Shown in pieces: positions 44,610-53,008 of a stretch of DNA of 53,052 nt. The notes under the pieces are model-generated. The model was not told the origin of the DNA, did no database searches, and saw only the letters and a list, made by a program, of their open reading frames with translations. The translations under genes were made by a program, and so were the position numbers. This DNA comes from Planctomycetota bacterium (GTDB lineage: Bacteria; Planctomycetota; Planctomycetia; Pirellulales; Pirellulaceae), in NCBI GenBank assembly GCA_014584305.1, contig JACTND010000265.1, forward strand, positions 1 to 53,052, in the 5' to 3' direction. Numbering within the stretch: the stretch's first letter is position 1; each line of letters opens with the position of its first letter.

Positions 44610-46408
44610 TGCGGCGACGCGGTTTGCTGTTGATGATTGTGATCATCGGTTGTCTGGGGTTGGCCGGCGAGTTGGCGGCTCAGACGGGGGGGTGGCCATC
44701 GGCCTTGGATCAATCCTCCTACGGTATACCATCCCAACGGCGCGGGCCCGGCGCCTATTTCGCCTGGTACAAATTGCTCAGTTTGGCCGCCGTCTATTTT
44801 CCTTGGGTGGCTGCTGCCAGCCTTATGAATCGCGACATGCTCCGTTGGGGCAAAGACTTGCAGATGTTCCCGGAAGTGTGGAACCTGCTGAACGTTTTGG
44901 CCTGTTTGATCGGATTCATGTTTGCTATTTCGTTCCCCTGGTTTTGGGCCGGCTTTCCTATTTTCGCTGTGGTTACTTGGACAACCCCAACGGTTTATTG
45001 GCTGGTGCGGCGGTCGCGCATCCGCGGCAGTGAAAAGCTGAAGTTCAAATTGCAGCGCGGCGAGGAAGCACCGCCACAGACGGAAGTCCTGCCACAGGAT
45101 ACCGGAATCAATTTGGAGTTTTTCGCGCCTGGCGGGGGACTGGAAGATCAGAAACGTCTGATTCTTGCTCGCCAATCGCCGGCATTTACCGCTTTGAAGA
45201 ACTTGGTCGGCAATGCCGTGTTGGCGCGCGTCGATAACGTGGTTTTGGACTATTCGACTCAGTCGGTACGCGGACAGATGTTGATCGACGGCACCTGGCA
45301 TCCATTGCCCGAGATGGACCGACAAATCGGCGACGATTTATTGACCAGTCTTAAATTGCTGGCCCGGCTGAACCCGCGCGATCGTCGCAATCGTCAGTCG
45401 GGCGAGATCCGATACAAGTGGCCGCAACAGGACGTCAAATTGGCGGCGGTCCAAGTGACAACGCAGGGAGTTCCAACCGGCGAGCGGGCGGTGCTGAAAT
45501 TCATCGCCGCCAAGACGAAGATTCCGTCACTCGCTGATCTGGGTATGGACGATAACACGCGCGAACGACTACTGCAGGCGATGAATTCCGCAGGTTTCGT
45601 GATCATTTCCGGGCCGCCACGGCAAGGGCTGACGACCACCTGGCGTTCGGCCTTGATCGCGATGGATCGCATGATGCGCGATTGCGTCGCTTTAGTGTCC
45701 ACGGAACATGACGAAACGGAATTGGAGAATATCGCCAACAAGCGGTTCGAGGTGGGACAAACGCCGGATACGATCTTGCCGAGTGTCTTGTTGACTCATC
45801 CACACGTTTTTGTTGTGCCGGATCTGGTGGATCGAGCCAGCCTGGAAAGCCTGTTGGACGAGGTGCTCGATGAAAAACGTACGGTGATTACGCGCTGCCA
45901 GGCGACAACGGCCGTGGAGGCGTTGCTCCGCATTGGTGCCCAAGTCGGCGACAGAAGAAAATTTGCTCGCGCGATTACTGCTGTTTCCTGTCAGCGGCTG
46001 TTGCGGAAACTGTGTGCGCATTGCAAATTCCAGGTTCCCGTGCGACCCGAGTTCATTCAACGGATCGGTGGCGACCCCGCAACGCAGAACATGGTGTATC
46101 AGGTCCGGCAGCCGAATACGGTCCCTGCCGTTGACGAACAAGGAAAACCGATCGAGTACATTCCGTGCCAACATTGCCGCGGTTTGGGATACACCGGGCG
46201 CGTGGCCGCGTTCGAGCTCTTGTTGATCACGGACGAACTGCGGTCGGCCCTGGCGGGCCAAGCCTCGGCGGCGAACTTGGAACAGCTCGCGCGGAAAGCT
46301 GGTCATCGCAATTTGATTGCCTCGGCGTATCAACTGGTTTTGTCCGGTCAGACGACCGTGGCTGAAGTGCAACGCGTGTTTCAGGAACAGCAGCCGGCTC
46401 GGACGTGA
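44609..46408 (+). CDS. Membrane-anchored PilB/GspE-like pseudo-ATPase
   Basis: This 599-residue protein has a signal-like N-terminus (RRRGLLLMIVIIGCLGLA) and two or three membrane helices up to about residue 133. A degenerate GspE-type module follows. The N2-like domain shows ARVDNVVLDYSTQSVRGQML, but the P-loop at about 335 to 344 reads GPPRQGLTTT, with L341 replacing lysine. The Asp box and Walker B (THPHVFVVPDLVD) lack the catalytic glutamate, and the His box reads TRCQATTAVEAL. The zinc site CxxC...CxxC (Cys 469, 472, 520, 523) is intact. Its ATG overlaps the stop of pilT (TGATG). It is probably a non-hydrolysing scaffold or partner of the PilT-like ATPase. That is inference. Confidence 0.88.
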   Translation: MRRRGLLLMIVIIGCLGLAGELAAQTGGWPSALDQSSYGIPSQRRGPGAYFAWYKLLSLAAVYFPWVAAASLMNRDMLRWGKDLQMFPEVWNLLNVLACLIGFMFAISFPWFWAGFPIFAVVTWTTPTVYWLVRRSRIRGSEKLKFKLQRGEEAPPQTEVLPQDTGINLEFFAPGGGLEDQKRLILARQSPAFTALKNLVGNAVLARVDNVVLDYSTQSVRGQMLIDGTWHPLPEMDRQIGDDLLTSLKLLARLNPRDRRNRQSGEIRYKWPQQDVKLAAVQVTTQGVPTGERAVLKFIAAKTKIPSLADLGMDDNTRERLLQAMNSAGFVIISGPPRQGLTTTWRSALIAMDRMMRDCVALVSTEHDETELENIANKRFEVGQTPDTILPSVLLTHPHVFVVPDLVDRASLESLLDEVLDEKRTVITRCQATTAVEALLRIGAQVGDRRKFARAITAVSCQRLLRKLCAHCKFQVPVRPEFIQRIGGDPATQNMVYQVRQPNTVPAVDEQGKPIEYIPCQHCRGLGYTGRVAAFELLLITDELRSALAGQASAANLEQLARKAGHRNLIASAYQLVLSGQTTVAEVQRVFQEQQPART

Positions 46409-46480
46409 GTCGTGTCGATGTTCCGATCTGCGCGCGGACGATTGTGATTGAATACCTTCGAAAACGAATGACAAGGCGAA

Positions 46481-47791
46481 ATGGCGAAAACGGTACAACC
46501 TGAACTTCCACCGATTGAGTTTGAAGGGGGTGGCGAAACCATCGAAGCCAAGACCGTGAACTTGCAAATGGTGTTGCCATCGGTCGGTTTCCCGGCGTTG
46601 GCCCATTTGATTTTCGATTTGGTGGTCTCGCGCGTGGATTTGGCCTTGTTGGATTATCTCCCCAATGGAGTGGTCGTCCGTTTCCAAATCGATGGAGTTT
46701 GGCACGATCAGCCGCCGATGGACCGCGAAGCGGGGGATTATATGCTGGCGTCGTTGAAACAATTGGTCGGCACCGACTATCGCGAGCGGCGAGCGCGGCA
46801 AGAAGGCAAGGCCACGGCGATCGTGCAATTCAAGAAATACCCAGTGCGCGTCGTCAGCCAAGGCGTCTCTTCCGGCGAGCGGGTTGCGATCTACGTCGAT
46901 CGGAAACGTGCCGCTTTGGATTCGTTGGGTCAAATGGGGATGCGGCCCAAGATGCTGGAGGAGGTTCGGCGGGTCCTCGGTCAGGACGAGGGATTCGTCC
47001 TCTGTTGCGGCATGCCCAGCGAAGGATATACGTCTCTGTGGCGCGGGGTGTTGGGAACGTGCGACCGCTATGTGCGCGATCACTTTCTTGTTGAGGACGA
47101 GGCGTTTGCGGAACCGGAGGTCATCAATTTTTCCACCGTGCGTTACCGCTCGCGGGCCGGTGAGAAACCCTTTACTCATATGGCAAGCTTGTTATTGCGC
47201 GAACCTCATGTGATCGCCTTCGCCGAGATTCCGGATGGTGAAACGCTCAACAACATGTGCCGCTTGATGCGCGAAAAACATATTTTGGTGATTTCGCGAT
47301 TGATGGCGGCACACGCCATTGAAGCGCTGGCGCGATTGGCCGCGCTCAAGCCAGATATGCGGCTAGTAGTCGATTCCTTGTCCGCCGTGATTGGCACGCG
47401 CGTCGTGCGCAAGTTATGCACGAAGTGCCGCCAGCCGTTCGAGCCTCCTTCGGAGATGTTGCAACGGCTGGGAATCCCGCCGGGGCGCGTTCGCCAGTTT
47501 TATACTGCTACCGTGTTCCAACCAGGCCAAGTGGATGAGAACGGGCAAGAAGTCCTGCCTTGTTCTGAATGTATGGGCTACGGATATTGTGAGCGCACCG
47601 GGATTTTCGAGTACTTGCAGATCAACGACGTGTGGAAGAAGCAGTTTATGGAATCGCCGCGAGTGGACCATCTCATGGCCGCAGTCCGCCAGGCCCGCCA
47701 CATCACGATGCGCGACGAAGCTGTGGCGTTGGTGGCGCAAGGAGTCACGTCGATCGAAGAGGTTCAACGCATTTTCGCCAGAAAGAAGTAG
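46481..47791 (+). CDS. Soluble PilB/GspE-like pseudo-ATPase
   Basis: This 436-residue protein is a second degenerate relative of GspE, without membrane helices. The N2-like part shows RVDLALLDYLPNGVVVRFQI and FKKYPVRVVSQGVSSGERVAIYVDRK. The P-loop (177 to 185) reads GMPSEGYTS, with Y183 in place of lysine. The Walker B region EPHVIAFAEIPDGETLN keeps E249, but the His box (HILVISRLMAAHA) has no His pair. Zinc cysteines 313, 316, 361 and 364 (CTKC, CSEC) are conserved. AAGG precedes the ATG closely. The gap after the previous gene is 72 bp. It likely forms a complex with the neighbouring PilT-like ATPase and the membrane-bound pseudo-ATPase. Confidence 0.88.
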   Translation: MAKTVQPELPPIEFEGGGETIEAKTVNLQMVLPSVGFPALAHLIFDLVVSRVDLALLDYLPNGVVVRFQIDGVWHDQPPMDREAGDYMLASLKQLVGTDYRERRARQEGKATAIVQFKKYPVRVVSQGVSSGERVAIYVDRKRAALDSLGQMGMRPKMLEEVRRVLGQDEGFVLCCGMPSEGYTSLWRGVLGTCDRYVRDHFLVEDEAFAEPEVINFSTVRYRSRAGEKPFTHMASLLLREPHVIAFAEIPDGETLNNMCRLMREKHILVISRLMAAHAIEALARLAALKPDMRLVVDSLSAVIGTRVVRKLCTKCRQPFEPPSEMLQRLGIPPGRVRQFYTATVFQPGQVDENGQEVLPCSECMGYGYCERTGIFEYLQINDVWKKQFMESPRVDHLMAAVRQARHITMRDEAVALVAQGVTSIEEVQRIFARKK

Positions 47792-47803
47792 CGAGGATTG
47801 GCG

Positions 47804-48439
47804 ATGTGGATTTTGGTGGCATTCGCGATCTTGTTGTTCATCGCCGGAGGTACCTGGTGGATGGGACTGTGGAGCAACCTGCTCAACTTGATCAACTTCT
47901 TTTTGGCTGCCCTCGTTGCCAGCGCGTTTTACGAGAATGTGGCCTGGGCCATCGAGGGGAGTATGCCGGAATATACCTATTTGGCTGATTTTCTGGCCGT
48001 GTGGAGCACATTCTTCGTTGTGTTTGCCCTGTTGCGCATCGGCACGGACATCGTCTCGCCTTTGCGGTTGAAGTTCGATCCGGTAACCGAATACATCGGC
48101 CGCAGCGTGTTGTCGTTGTGGCTGGCTGTGAGTTTTATTGCGTTCACGTTTTTTACGCTGCATTTGGCACCGCTGCCGCCCGATGATTTTCAAGCGACTC
48201 CTGAAGAGCGCACCATTGGTATCGGCCCAGATCGGATGTGGTTGGCCTTTATCCAAAGTCGCTCGCGCGGTGCCCTGTCGGCCTATAAGCATTCGGATCT
48301 TTTCGACAATTACGAGCTGGTGCCGCATCCGGATGATTTGGAGTTGGACGCGCGCGTGTTTGATCCCAAGGGCGAGTTCATCTTTGAACATCGCGCGCGT
48401 CGGGTCCGTATCTCTAAAAAAGAAGTGTTGATGGAATAA
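47804..48439 (+). CDS. CvpA-like four-helix membrane protein
   Basis: This 211-residue protein has four predicted membrane segments: MWILVAFAILLFIAGG at the start, LLNLINFFLAALVASAF, FLAVWSTFFVVFALLRIG, and VLSLWLAVSFIAFTFFTL. The order and the short polar tail resemble the CvpA family. After the last helix about 80 residues follow, ending in a basic RARRVRISKKEV segment that is likely cytoplasmic. The ATG at 47804 has GAGG 7 nt upstream and is preferred to the TTG two codons earlier. It follows pseudo-ATPase 2 by 12 bp, so it belongs to the same operon. CvpA proteins have varied roles, so a membrane platform function is inferred only from operon context. Confidence 0.75.
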   Translation: MWILVAFAILLFIAGGTWWMGLWSNLLNLINFFLAALVASAFYENVAWAIEGSMPEYTYLADFLAVWSTFFVVFALLRIGTDIVSPLRLKFDPVTEYIGRSVLSLWLAVSFIAFTFFTLHLAPLPPDDFQATPEERTIGIGPDRMWLAFIQSRSRGALSAYKHSDLFDNYELVPHPDDLELDARVFDPKGEFIFEHRARRVRISKKEVLME

Positions 48440-48458
48440 CGGTTTCGGTTAGCGTGCT

Positions 48459-49283
48459 ATGTCCGATTTGGAGTATGAAGCACCGGAAGATACCCGGTTG
48501 TTGGCCGAGTATCAGCAGTTCAGCGTTTGGTCGTTGATAGCCGTATTAGCCGGACTGTTTTCTTGCTTGGCCCTGCTGGAGAGTTGGCTTTACTTCTTGG
48601 GAATTGGTGCGGCAGCCGTGGCAGGGATCGCGTTGGCGGATGTCATGGGAGCCCGGCGGCGCAAGGCCGGGCTCAATTGGGCCTTATGCGGTTTGTTTCT
48701 CAGTTTGTTCAGCGCCACAGCCGCTTATACACATCATACGTTGGCGCGGCAGCGGATAATTGGTATTGCCCGCCAGTACGCGGAACAGTGGTTGAACATG
48801 GTCCAAGCCAACGATGCTTATCGCAGTTATGAGCTGACGTTGGAGTACCCCAAACGACAACCGGCCGACGTGGACTTGCAGTTGTACTACCAAGGCAAAT
48901 CGGCGTTGATCACTGCCCGCGACAGTCATCAAGCCGTTTTTGAAAGTTATCTCGATCAAGAACCGGAAAAGTCTATTCGCAGTGCCGGCGAAAGGTTTCG
49001 ATTCCAGTTCGGTGAATTTGAACGATTGGTGCGCGAACCGAAAATCGAGCGCTATTTTCTCTCCTTTTGGGGCGATTTTCCGGAAGAGCCCAAACGCCGC
49101 AAGTTTGGTTTGGAGATGCGCCGCGCCCATTATTTGCCACCGATCCATATTCAGTGGAATGTGGCGTCGGTGTACAGTATCGATCCTTTTATTGAACGCA
49201 AACACTTGGTGCCGATCGTCGAGACGCCCGACTTCAATACCTACCGCGACGATACCGGCCCCCGCATACGGCCCGACAATTAA
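48459..49283 (+). CDS. Unrecognised membrane protein of the pilT operon
   Basis: This 274-residue protein has three N-terminal hydrophobic segments (FSVWSLIAVLAGLFSCLALL, LYFLGIGAAAVAGIALADVM, LNWALCGLFLSLFSATAA) that resemble DUF4190-type membrane domains. A largely soluble region of about 170 residues follows (WLNMVQANDAYRSYELTLEY, RFQFGEFERLVREP). I recognise no catalytic motif. It is the last gene of the operon, 19 bp after the CvpA-like gene. The soluble part is rich in charged and aromatic residues and may lie on the periplasmic side. I cannot assign a function. Confidence 0.7.
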   Translation: MSDLEYEAPEDTRLLAEYQQFSVWSLIAVLAGLFSCLALLESWLYFLGIGAAAVAGIALADVMGARRRKAGLNWALCGLFLSLFSATAAYTHHTLARQRIIGIARQYAEQWLNMVQANDAYRSYELTLEYPKRQPADVDLQLYYQGKSALITARDSHQAVFESYLDQEPEKSIRSAGERFRFQFGEFERLVREPKIERYFLSFWGDFPEEPKRRKFGLEMRRAHYLPPIHIQWNVASVYSIDPFIERKHLVPIVETPDFNTYRDDTGPRIRPDN

Positions 49284-49384
49284 GGGTCAACTGATTGCAG
49301 TACGCCGCTGAATGCGCACAATGAGGAACGCGCGGCGCACGTGGTGTGCTGCCAAGTCCCTGTGTTCTCCAGCTTTCGTGCGAA

Positions 49385-51547
49385 ATGTCCGCCGCAGATA
49401 TCATTGTGCTCGTTGTCTATTTGGCGGCCATGATCGTCATCGGGTTGTTGGCCATGAAGCGAACCAAGACGCAAAGTGACTATTTCTTGGGGGGCCGCTC
49501 GTTTGGGAAATGGCTGCAGACGTTCGCGGCGTTCGGGGCCGGCACCGGTGCCCACGAGCCAGTGAATGTCGGCCGGTCGGTCTGGACGAGTGGACTGAGC
49601 GGCGTTTGGAGTTCCATGTTGTGGCTCTTCGTCACGCCGATGTATTGGATTACGGCCGTCTGGTACCGCCGCATGCGCCATTTGACGTTGGGTGACTGGT
49701 TTGTGGAACGCTACGAGTCGCGGGCGTTGGGTGCGGCCTTCACTGTGTACGCCTTGGCGTTTTACATGACTTTCCTTTCGACCATGCTGTCGGCCATCGC
49801 CAAGTTTGCTGTGCCACTGCTGGGAGTCGAAACCGTCTTTGGATGGGATATCACGGTGGTGTTGGTCCTCGTCCTCGGGCTGACCGTGGTGGCCTATGGG
49901 GTCGTCGGCGGCTTGACGGCGGCTTACTGGACGGACTTGGTCCAGGGAATCCTAATCATTGTTCTGTCGGTATTGTTGATCCCTTTCGGCCTGCATGCGT
50001 TGGTCCGTCAGTATGGTGATGCGCAAAGGGACGGATTCATAGATGGATTTCGCATTCTTCACGAGCGCGTATCGCCGGAAATGTTCAGCGTTTTTCACGG
50101 TCCGTCCAGCGGCGAATTTCCCTTCGTCTTTATCGTCGCCTTCTCCATGCTGGGGCTTGTGGGCATCGTCGTGCATCCGCACTTTATTGCGACGGGAGGA
50201 GGTTCGGCAAAAACGGAAAACGAAGCGCGCATTGGATTGGTGGCTGGCAATTTACTGAAGCGCCTGTGTACCGTGGGGTGGGCGATTGCGGCCCTGATTG
50301 CCTTGGCGTTGCTGGCGGGCAACGCGGAAATTGCGCTCGACCGCGATCGTGTCTGGGGAGTGGCCGCGCGAGAGATTCTCGGACCGTTGAATATCGGCTT
50401 GGTGGGCCTGATGTTCGCTTGCTTGATGGCCGCCATGATGAGTTCCGCCGACACGTATATGTTGGTGTCGTCCGCCTTGGTGGTCCGCAATGTCGTTGCG
50501 CCCTACATCGCGCCTCACGCCAGCGACCAGCAATACGTGGCTTGGGGACGCTGGACCGGATTGATTCTCGTCGCCGGTGCTTCCGCTATGGCGCTGTTGT
50601 ACAGCAATGTCCTCGAACAATTCAAACTGGCGATGGAAATCCCCTTGCTGATGGCCGCGCCGTTTTGGCTCGGACTGTTTTGGCGCCGCGTCAATCCTTG
50701 GGCTGTCTGGTTGACGATCGGATGCACATTGTTCTTTTTGTTTGTGCTACCTCTCCTGCTGCCACAATTGCTACCGGGATTGCGCTCGGACCCGCGCTGG
50801 AGTGGCGCCACACCGATCGTTGTTACGACTACCCAACGAACAGCGACGCCAGCCGACGTAGCGCGGAGTGCCGCATGGGATCAGGCTCGCCGGCACATTG
50901 AGTCGTTCGGAGACGAGAATAAAAGGCAAACTCTGCGCAAACAGTTGGGACCGCAACCGCCTCCGGCCGTCGTCGGTCAACCCATCGAATCGGTTACTCG
51001 TCGTGGCGGCCATTCGCTATTTTGGCAAGGAGGACTCGAACCGGTAACCGGCGGAACGATCGAGTTAAAGGAAATCAGCCGCTCGAGAACGGCCACGGAA
51101 CAAGTGGTTACGTACGTTTTTGATAGTCCTATGCGTGGTGCCGGCCAACTCAACTTGGAACTCATACCCCTCACGTGGATGGGGATGAAATGGGAGTCGT
51201 GCAGCAAACCGACTTTGGAGGCTTGGCGCATTTTCGTGCGACTCGCAATTCCGTTCGTGTTGTTGATGGGCTTCAGTTTCCTAACACCTCGTCAACATCA
51301 AGCATCGCTCGACCGGTACTTTGCCAAGATGAAAACACCCGTGGAACGTGACCCAGTTGCCGATGAGCGAGCACTGCAGCAAGCGTACGACAATCCGCAG
51401 CGCTGCGAACACGCAAAACTGTTCCCCGGTTCTGATTGGGAGATATCCCGTCCGCGCCGCAGCGATATCACTGGATTCTTGGTTTCGATTGTCATTTGTT
51501 GGCTGATTGTCGGGCTGTTGGTGTGGTTGGCAGGGCTGGGAACATGA
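49385..51547 (+). CDS. Sodium:solute symporter family protein with a large insert
   Basis: This 720-residue protein has the SSF (SGLT/PutP) fold with twelve or more membrane segments. LGGRSFGKWLQTFAAFGAG near the start, then VVAYGVVGGLTAAYWTDLVQ (helix 5 region with the sodium-site G-G-x-x-A-x-x-x-T-D) and CLMAAMMSSADTYMLVSSAL are typical. Residues 463 to 613 form a non-membrane insert of about 150 residues not usual in the family, and 640 to 692 form a second hydrophilic stretch before the last helix. The ATG at 49385 begins the fold; the extension to 49346 is unsupported. The next gene, uxaC, starts in an ATGA overlap, so a uronate or related sugar acid is a plausible substrate. Confidence 0.9.
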   Translation: MSAADIIVLVVYLAAMIVIGLLAMKRTKTQSDYFLGGRSFGKWLQTFAAFGAGTGAHEPVNVGRSVWTSGLSGVWSSMLWLFVTPMYWITAVWYRRMRHLTLGDWFVERYESRALGAAFTVYALAFYMTFLSTMLSAIAKFAVPLLGVETVFGWDITVVLVLVLGLTVVAYGVVGGLTAAYWTDLVQGILIIVLSVLLIPFGLHALVRQYGDAQRDGFIDGFRILHERVSPEMFSVFHGPSSGEFPFVFIVAFSMLGLVGIVVHPHFIATGGGSAKTENEARIGLVAGNLLKRLCTVGWAIAALIALALLAGNAEIALDRDRVWGVAAREILGPLNIGLVGLMFACLMAAMMSSADTYMLVSSALVVRNVVAPYIAPHASDQQYVAWGRWTGLILVAGASAMALLYSNVLEQFKLAMEIPLLMAAPFWLGLFWRRVNPWAVWLTIGCTLFFLFVLPLLLPQLLPGLRSDPRWSGATPIVVTTTQRTATPADVARSAAWDQARRHIESFGDENKRQTLRKQLGPQPPPAVVGQPIESVTRRGGHSLFWQGGLEPVTGGTIELKEISRSRTATEQVVTYVFDSPMRGAGQLNLELIPLTWMGMKWESCSKPTLEAWRIFVRLAIPFVLLMGFSFLTPRQHQASLDRYFAKMKTPVERDPVADERALQQAYDNPQRCEHAKLFPGSDWEISRPRRSDITGFLVSIVICWLIVGLLVWLAGLGT

Positions 51548-52992
51548 CCTGGATTGATGACAACTTCCTGTTGACGACGACGTATGGCAAACGCCTGTAC
51601 CACGAATACGTTGCTGCCGAGCCAATCGTTGATCTGCACACGCATCTGGATCCGCTTGAATTCGCCAACGATCATCGCTTTGAGAATCTGTGCGACTTGT
51701 GGCTTCGCAGTGATCATTATAAATGGCGAGCAATGCGCGCCGCCGGGATTAGTGAACACTATGTAACGGGCACCGCCTCTCCCTACGAAAAATTCACCGC
51801 GTGGGCGGCTACCGTTCCCAGACTATTGGGAAATCCGCTCTACCATTGGACGCATCTGGAATTGATGCGACTATTTGGTATTCCGGAACTGTTGTGTGAA
51901 GCGACCGCCCGGGATATCTGGGATCAAACCCGTGCGTTGCTGGCCGATCAAGCATTTTCGGCGCAAGGGATCTTTCGTTTTCTGTCGGTCAAGGGATTTT
52001 GCACGACGGATGATCCAGCCGATGCGCTCGACGCGCATGCGGCAGTGGCCCGGGCTGGGCTGTCGTGCCAGATGCGCCCGACGTTTCGTCCCGACAAGGC
52101 GCTCGCGATTACCCATCGGCCCATATTCTTGGAATGGGTGAAACGACTTGAAATATCCAGCCAGGTTTCCATTGGCAGACTGGACGACTTGTTAATCGCG
52201 CTGCAGCGACGGCATGCGGCCTTCCATGACGCTGGTTGTCGAATGAGCGACCATGGGCTGCCATATTGTTATGCCGAGGATTGTGATGAAGCACAAGCGC
52301 GGACGATTTTTGATAAAGCGCTAGCTGGTCGCATTTCGTCGGAATTGGAAGTCCGGCAATTCCGATCGTTCCTGCTCGATTTCTTTGCACGTCTCGACGC
52401 CCGAGCGGGCTGGACAATGCAACTTCACCTGGGGGCGTTGCGCAATAACAACTCGCGGCTTTTCGCGCAGTTGGGTCCAGACTGCGGTGCCGATTCGATT
52501 GGCGATTGGCCGCAAGCAAGCGCGCTTGGGCGCTTTTTCGATCGCTTGGACCGCGATGGAGTCCTCCCTGGAGTGATTGTCTATGTTTTGAATCCATCCC
52601 AGTATTACCCCGTGGCCACCATGTTGGGCAATTTTCAAGACGGCCAAATCCCAGGCAAGATGAAACTAGGAGCGGCTTGGTGGTTTTTGGATCATGTCGA
52701 GGGGATCGTTCAACAGCTTCAGGTCGTTTCGCAAACGGGTTTATTTGGTAATTGCATTGGCATGGTGACCGATTCCCGGTCGTTTGCCTCGATGGTCCGT
52801 CACGAGTATTTTCGACGAGTTTTGTGTGACTTCTTGGGCTGCGAAATGGCCTCTGGCCGACTTCCCCCCGACCTCCCCCTCATCGGCACCCTCGCCCTCA
52901 CCCTCAACGAAAAGGACAGGCATAATTATGTTGACAGGCCCGGCTGGATTTGCTACAGTGCGGAAATCTGGTGGGGAGAGCGGGTCGGTTGA
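51544..52992 (+). CDS. uxaC: Uronate isomerase, with atypical C-terminus
   Basis: This 482-residue protein isomerises D-glucuronate/galacturonate to the ketouronate. DLHTHLDP (30 to 37) is the first metal-binding motif, MQLHLGALRNNN has the second histidine, and GMVTDSRSFASMVRHEYFRRVLCDFLG is almost identical to the uronate isomerase signature. After LPPDLPLIGT the family expects a short helix and F-x-N-A-x-x-Y-F end. Instead residues 449 to 482 (GTLALTLNEKDRHNYV and onward) match nothing typical. The change falls in a run of CCCTC hexamers at 52877-52906, just before AAAAGGACAGGC. I suspect that DNA insertion removed the true 3' end. The ATG at 51544 overlaps the symporter stop. Confidence 0.85.
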   Translation: MTWIDDNFLLTTTYGKRLYHEYVAAEPIVDLHTHLDPLEFANDHRFENLCDLWLRSDHYKWRAMRAAGISEHYVTGTASPYEKFTAWAATVPRLLGNPLYHWTHLELMRLFGIPELLCEATARDIWDQTRALLADQAFSAQGIFRFLSVKGFCTTDDPADALDAHAAVARAGLSCQMRPTFRPDKALAITHRPIFLEWVKRLEISSQVSIGRLDDLLIALQRRHAAFHDAGCRMSDHGLPYCYAEDCDEAQARTIFDKALAGRISSELEVRQFRSFLLDFFARLDARAGWTMQLHLGALRNNNSRLFAQLGPDCGADSIGDWPQASALGRFFDRLDRDGVLPGVIVYVLNPSQYYPVATMLGNFQDGQIPGKMKLGAAWWFLDHVEGIVQQLQVVSQTGLFGNCIGMVTDSRSFASMVRHEYFRRVLCDFLGCEMASGRLPPDLPLIGTLALTLNEKDRHNYVDRPGWICYSAEIWWGERVG

Positions 52993-53008
52993 TTACGGGA
53001 GTTGGACC

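Noticed and set aside
45692-47179. 495-codon minus-strand frame
   Set aside because: Antisense to the two pseudo-ATPase genes, which have recognisable domains; composition is that of a shadow frame.
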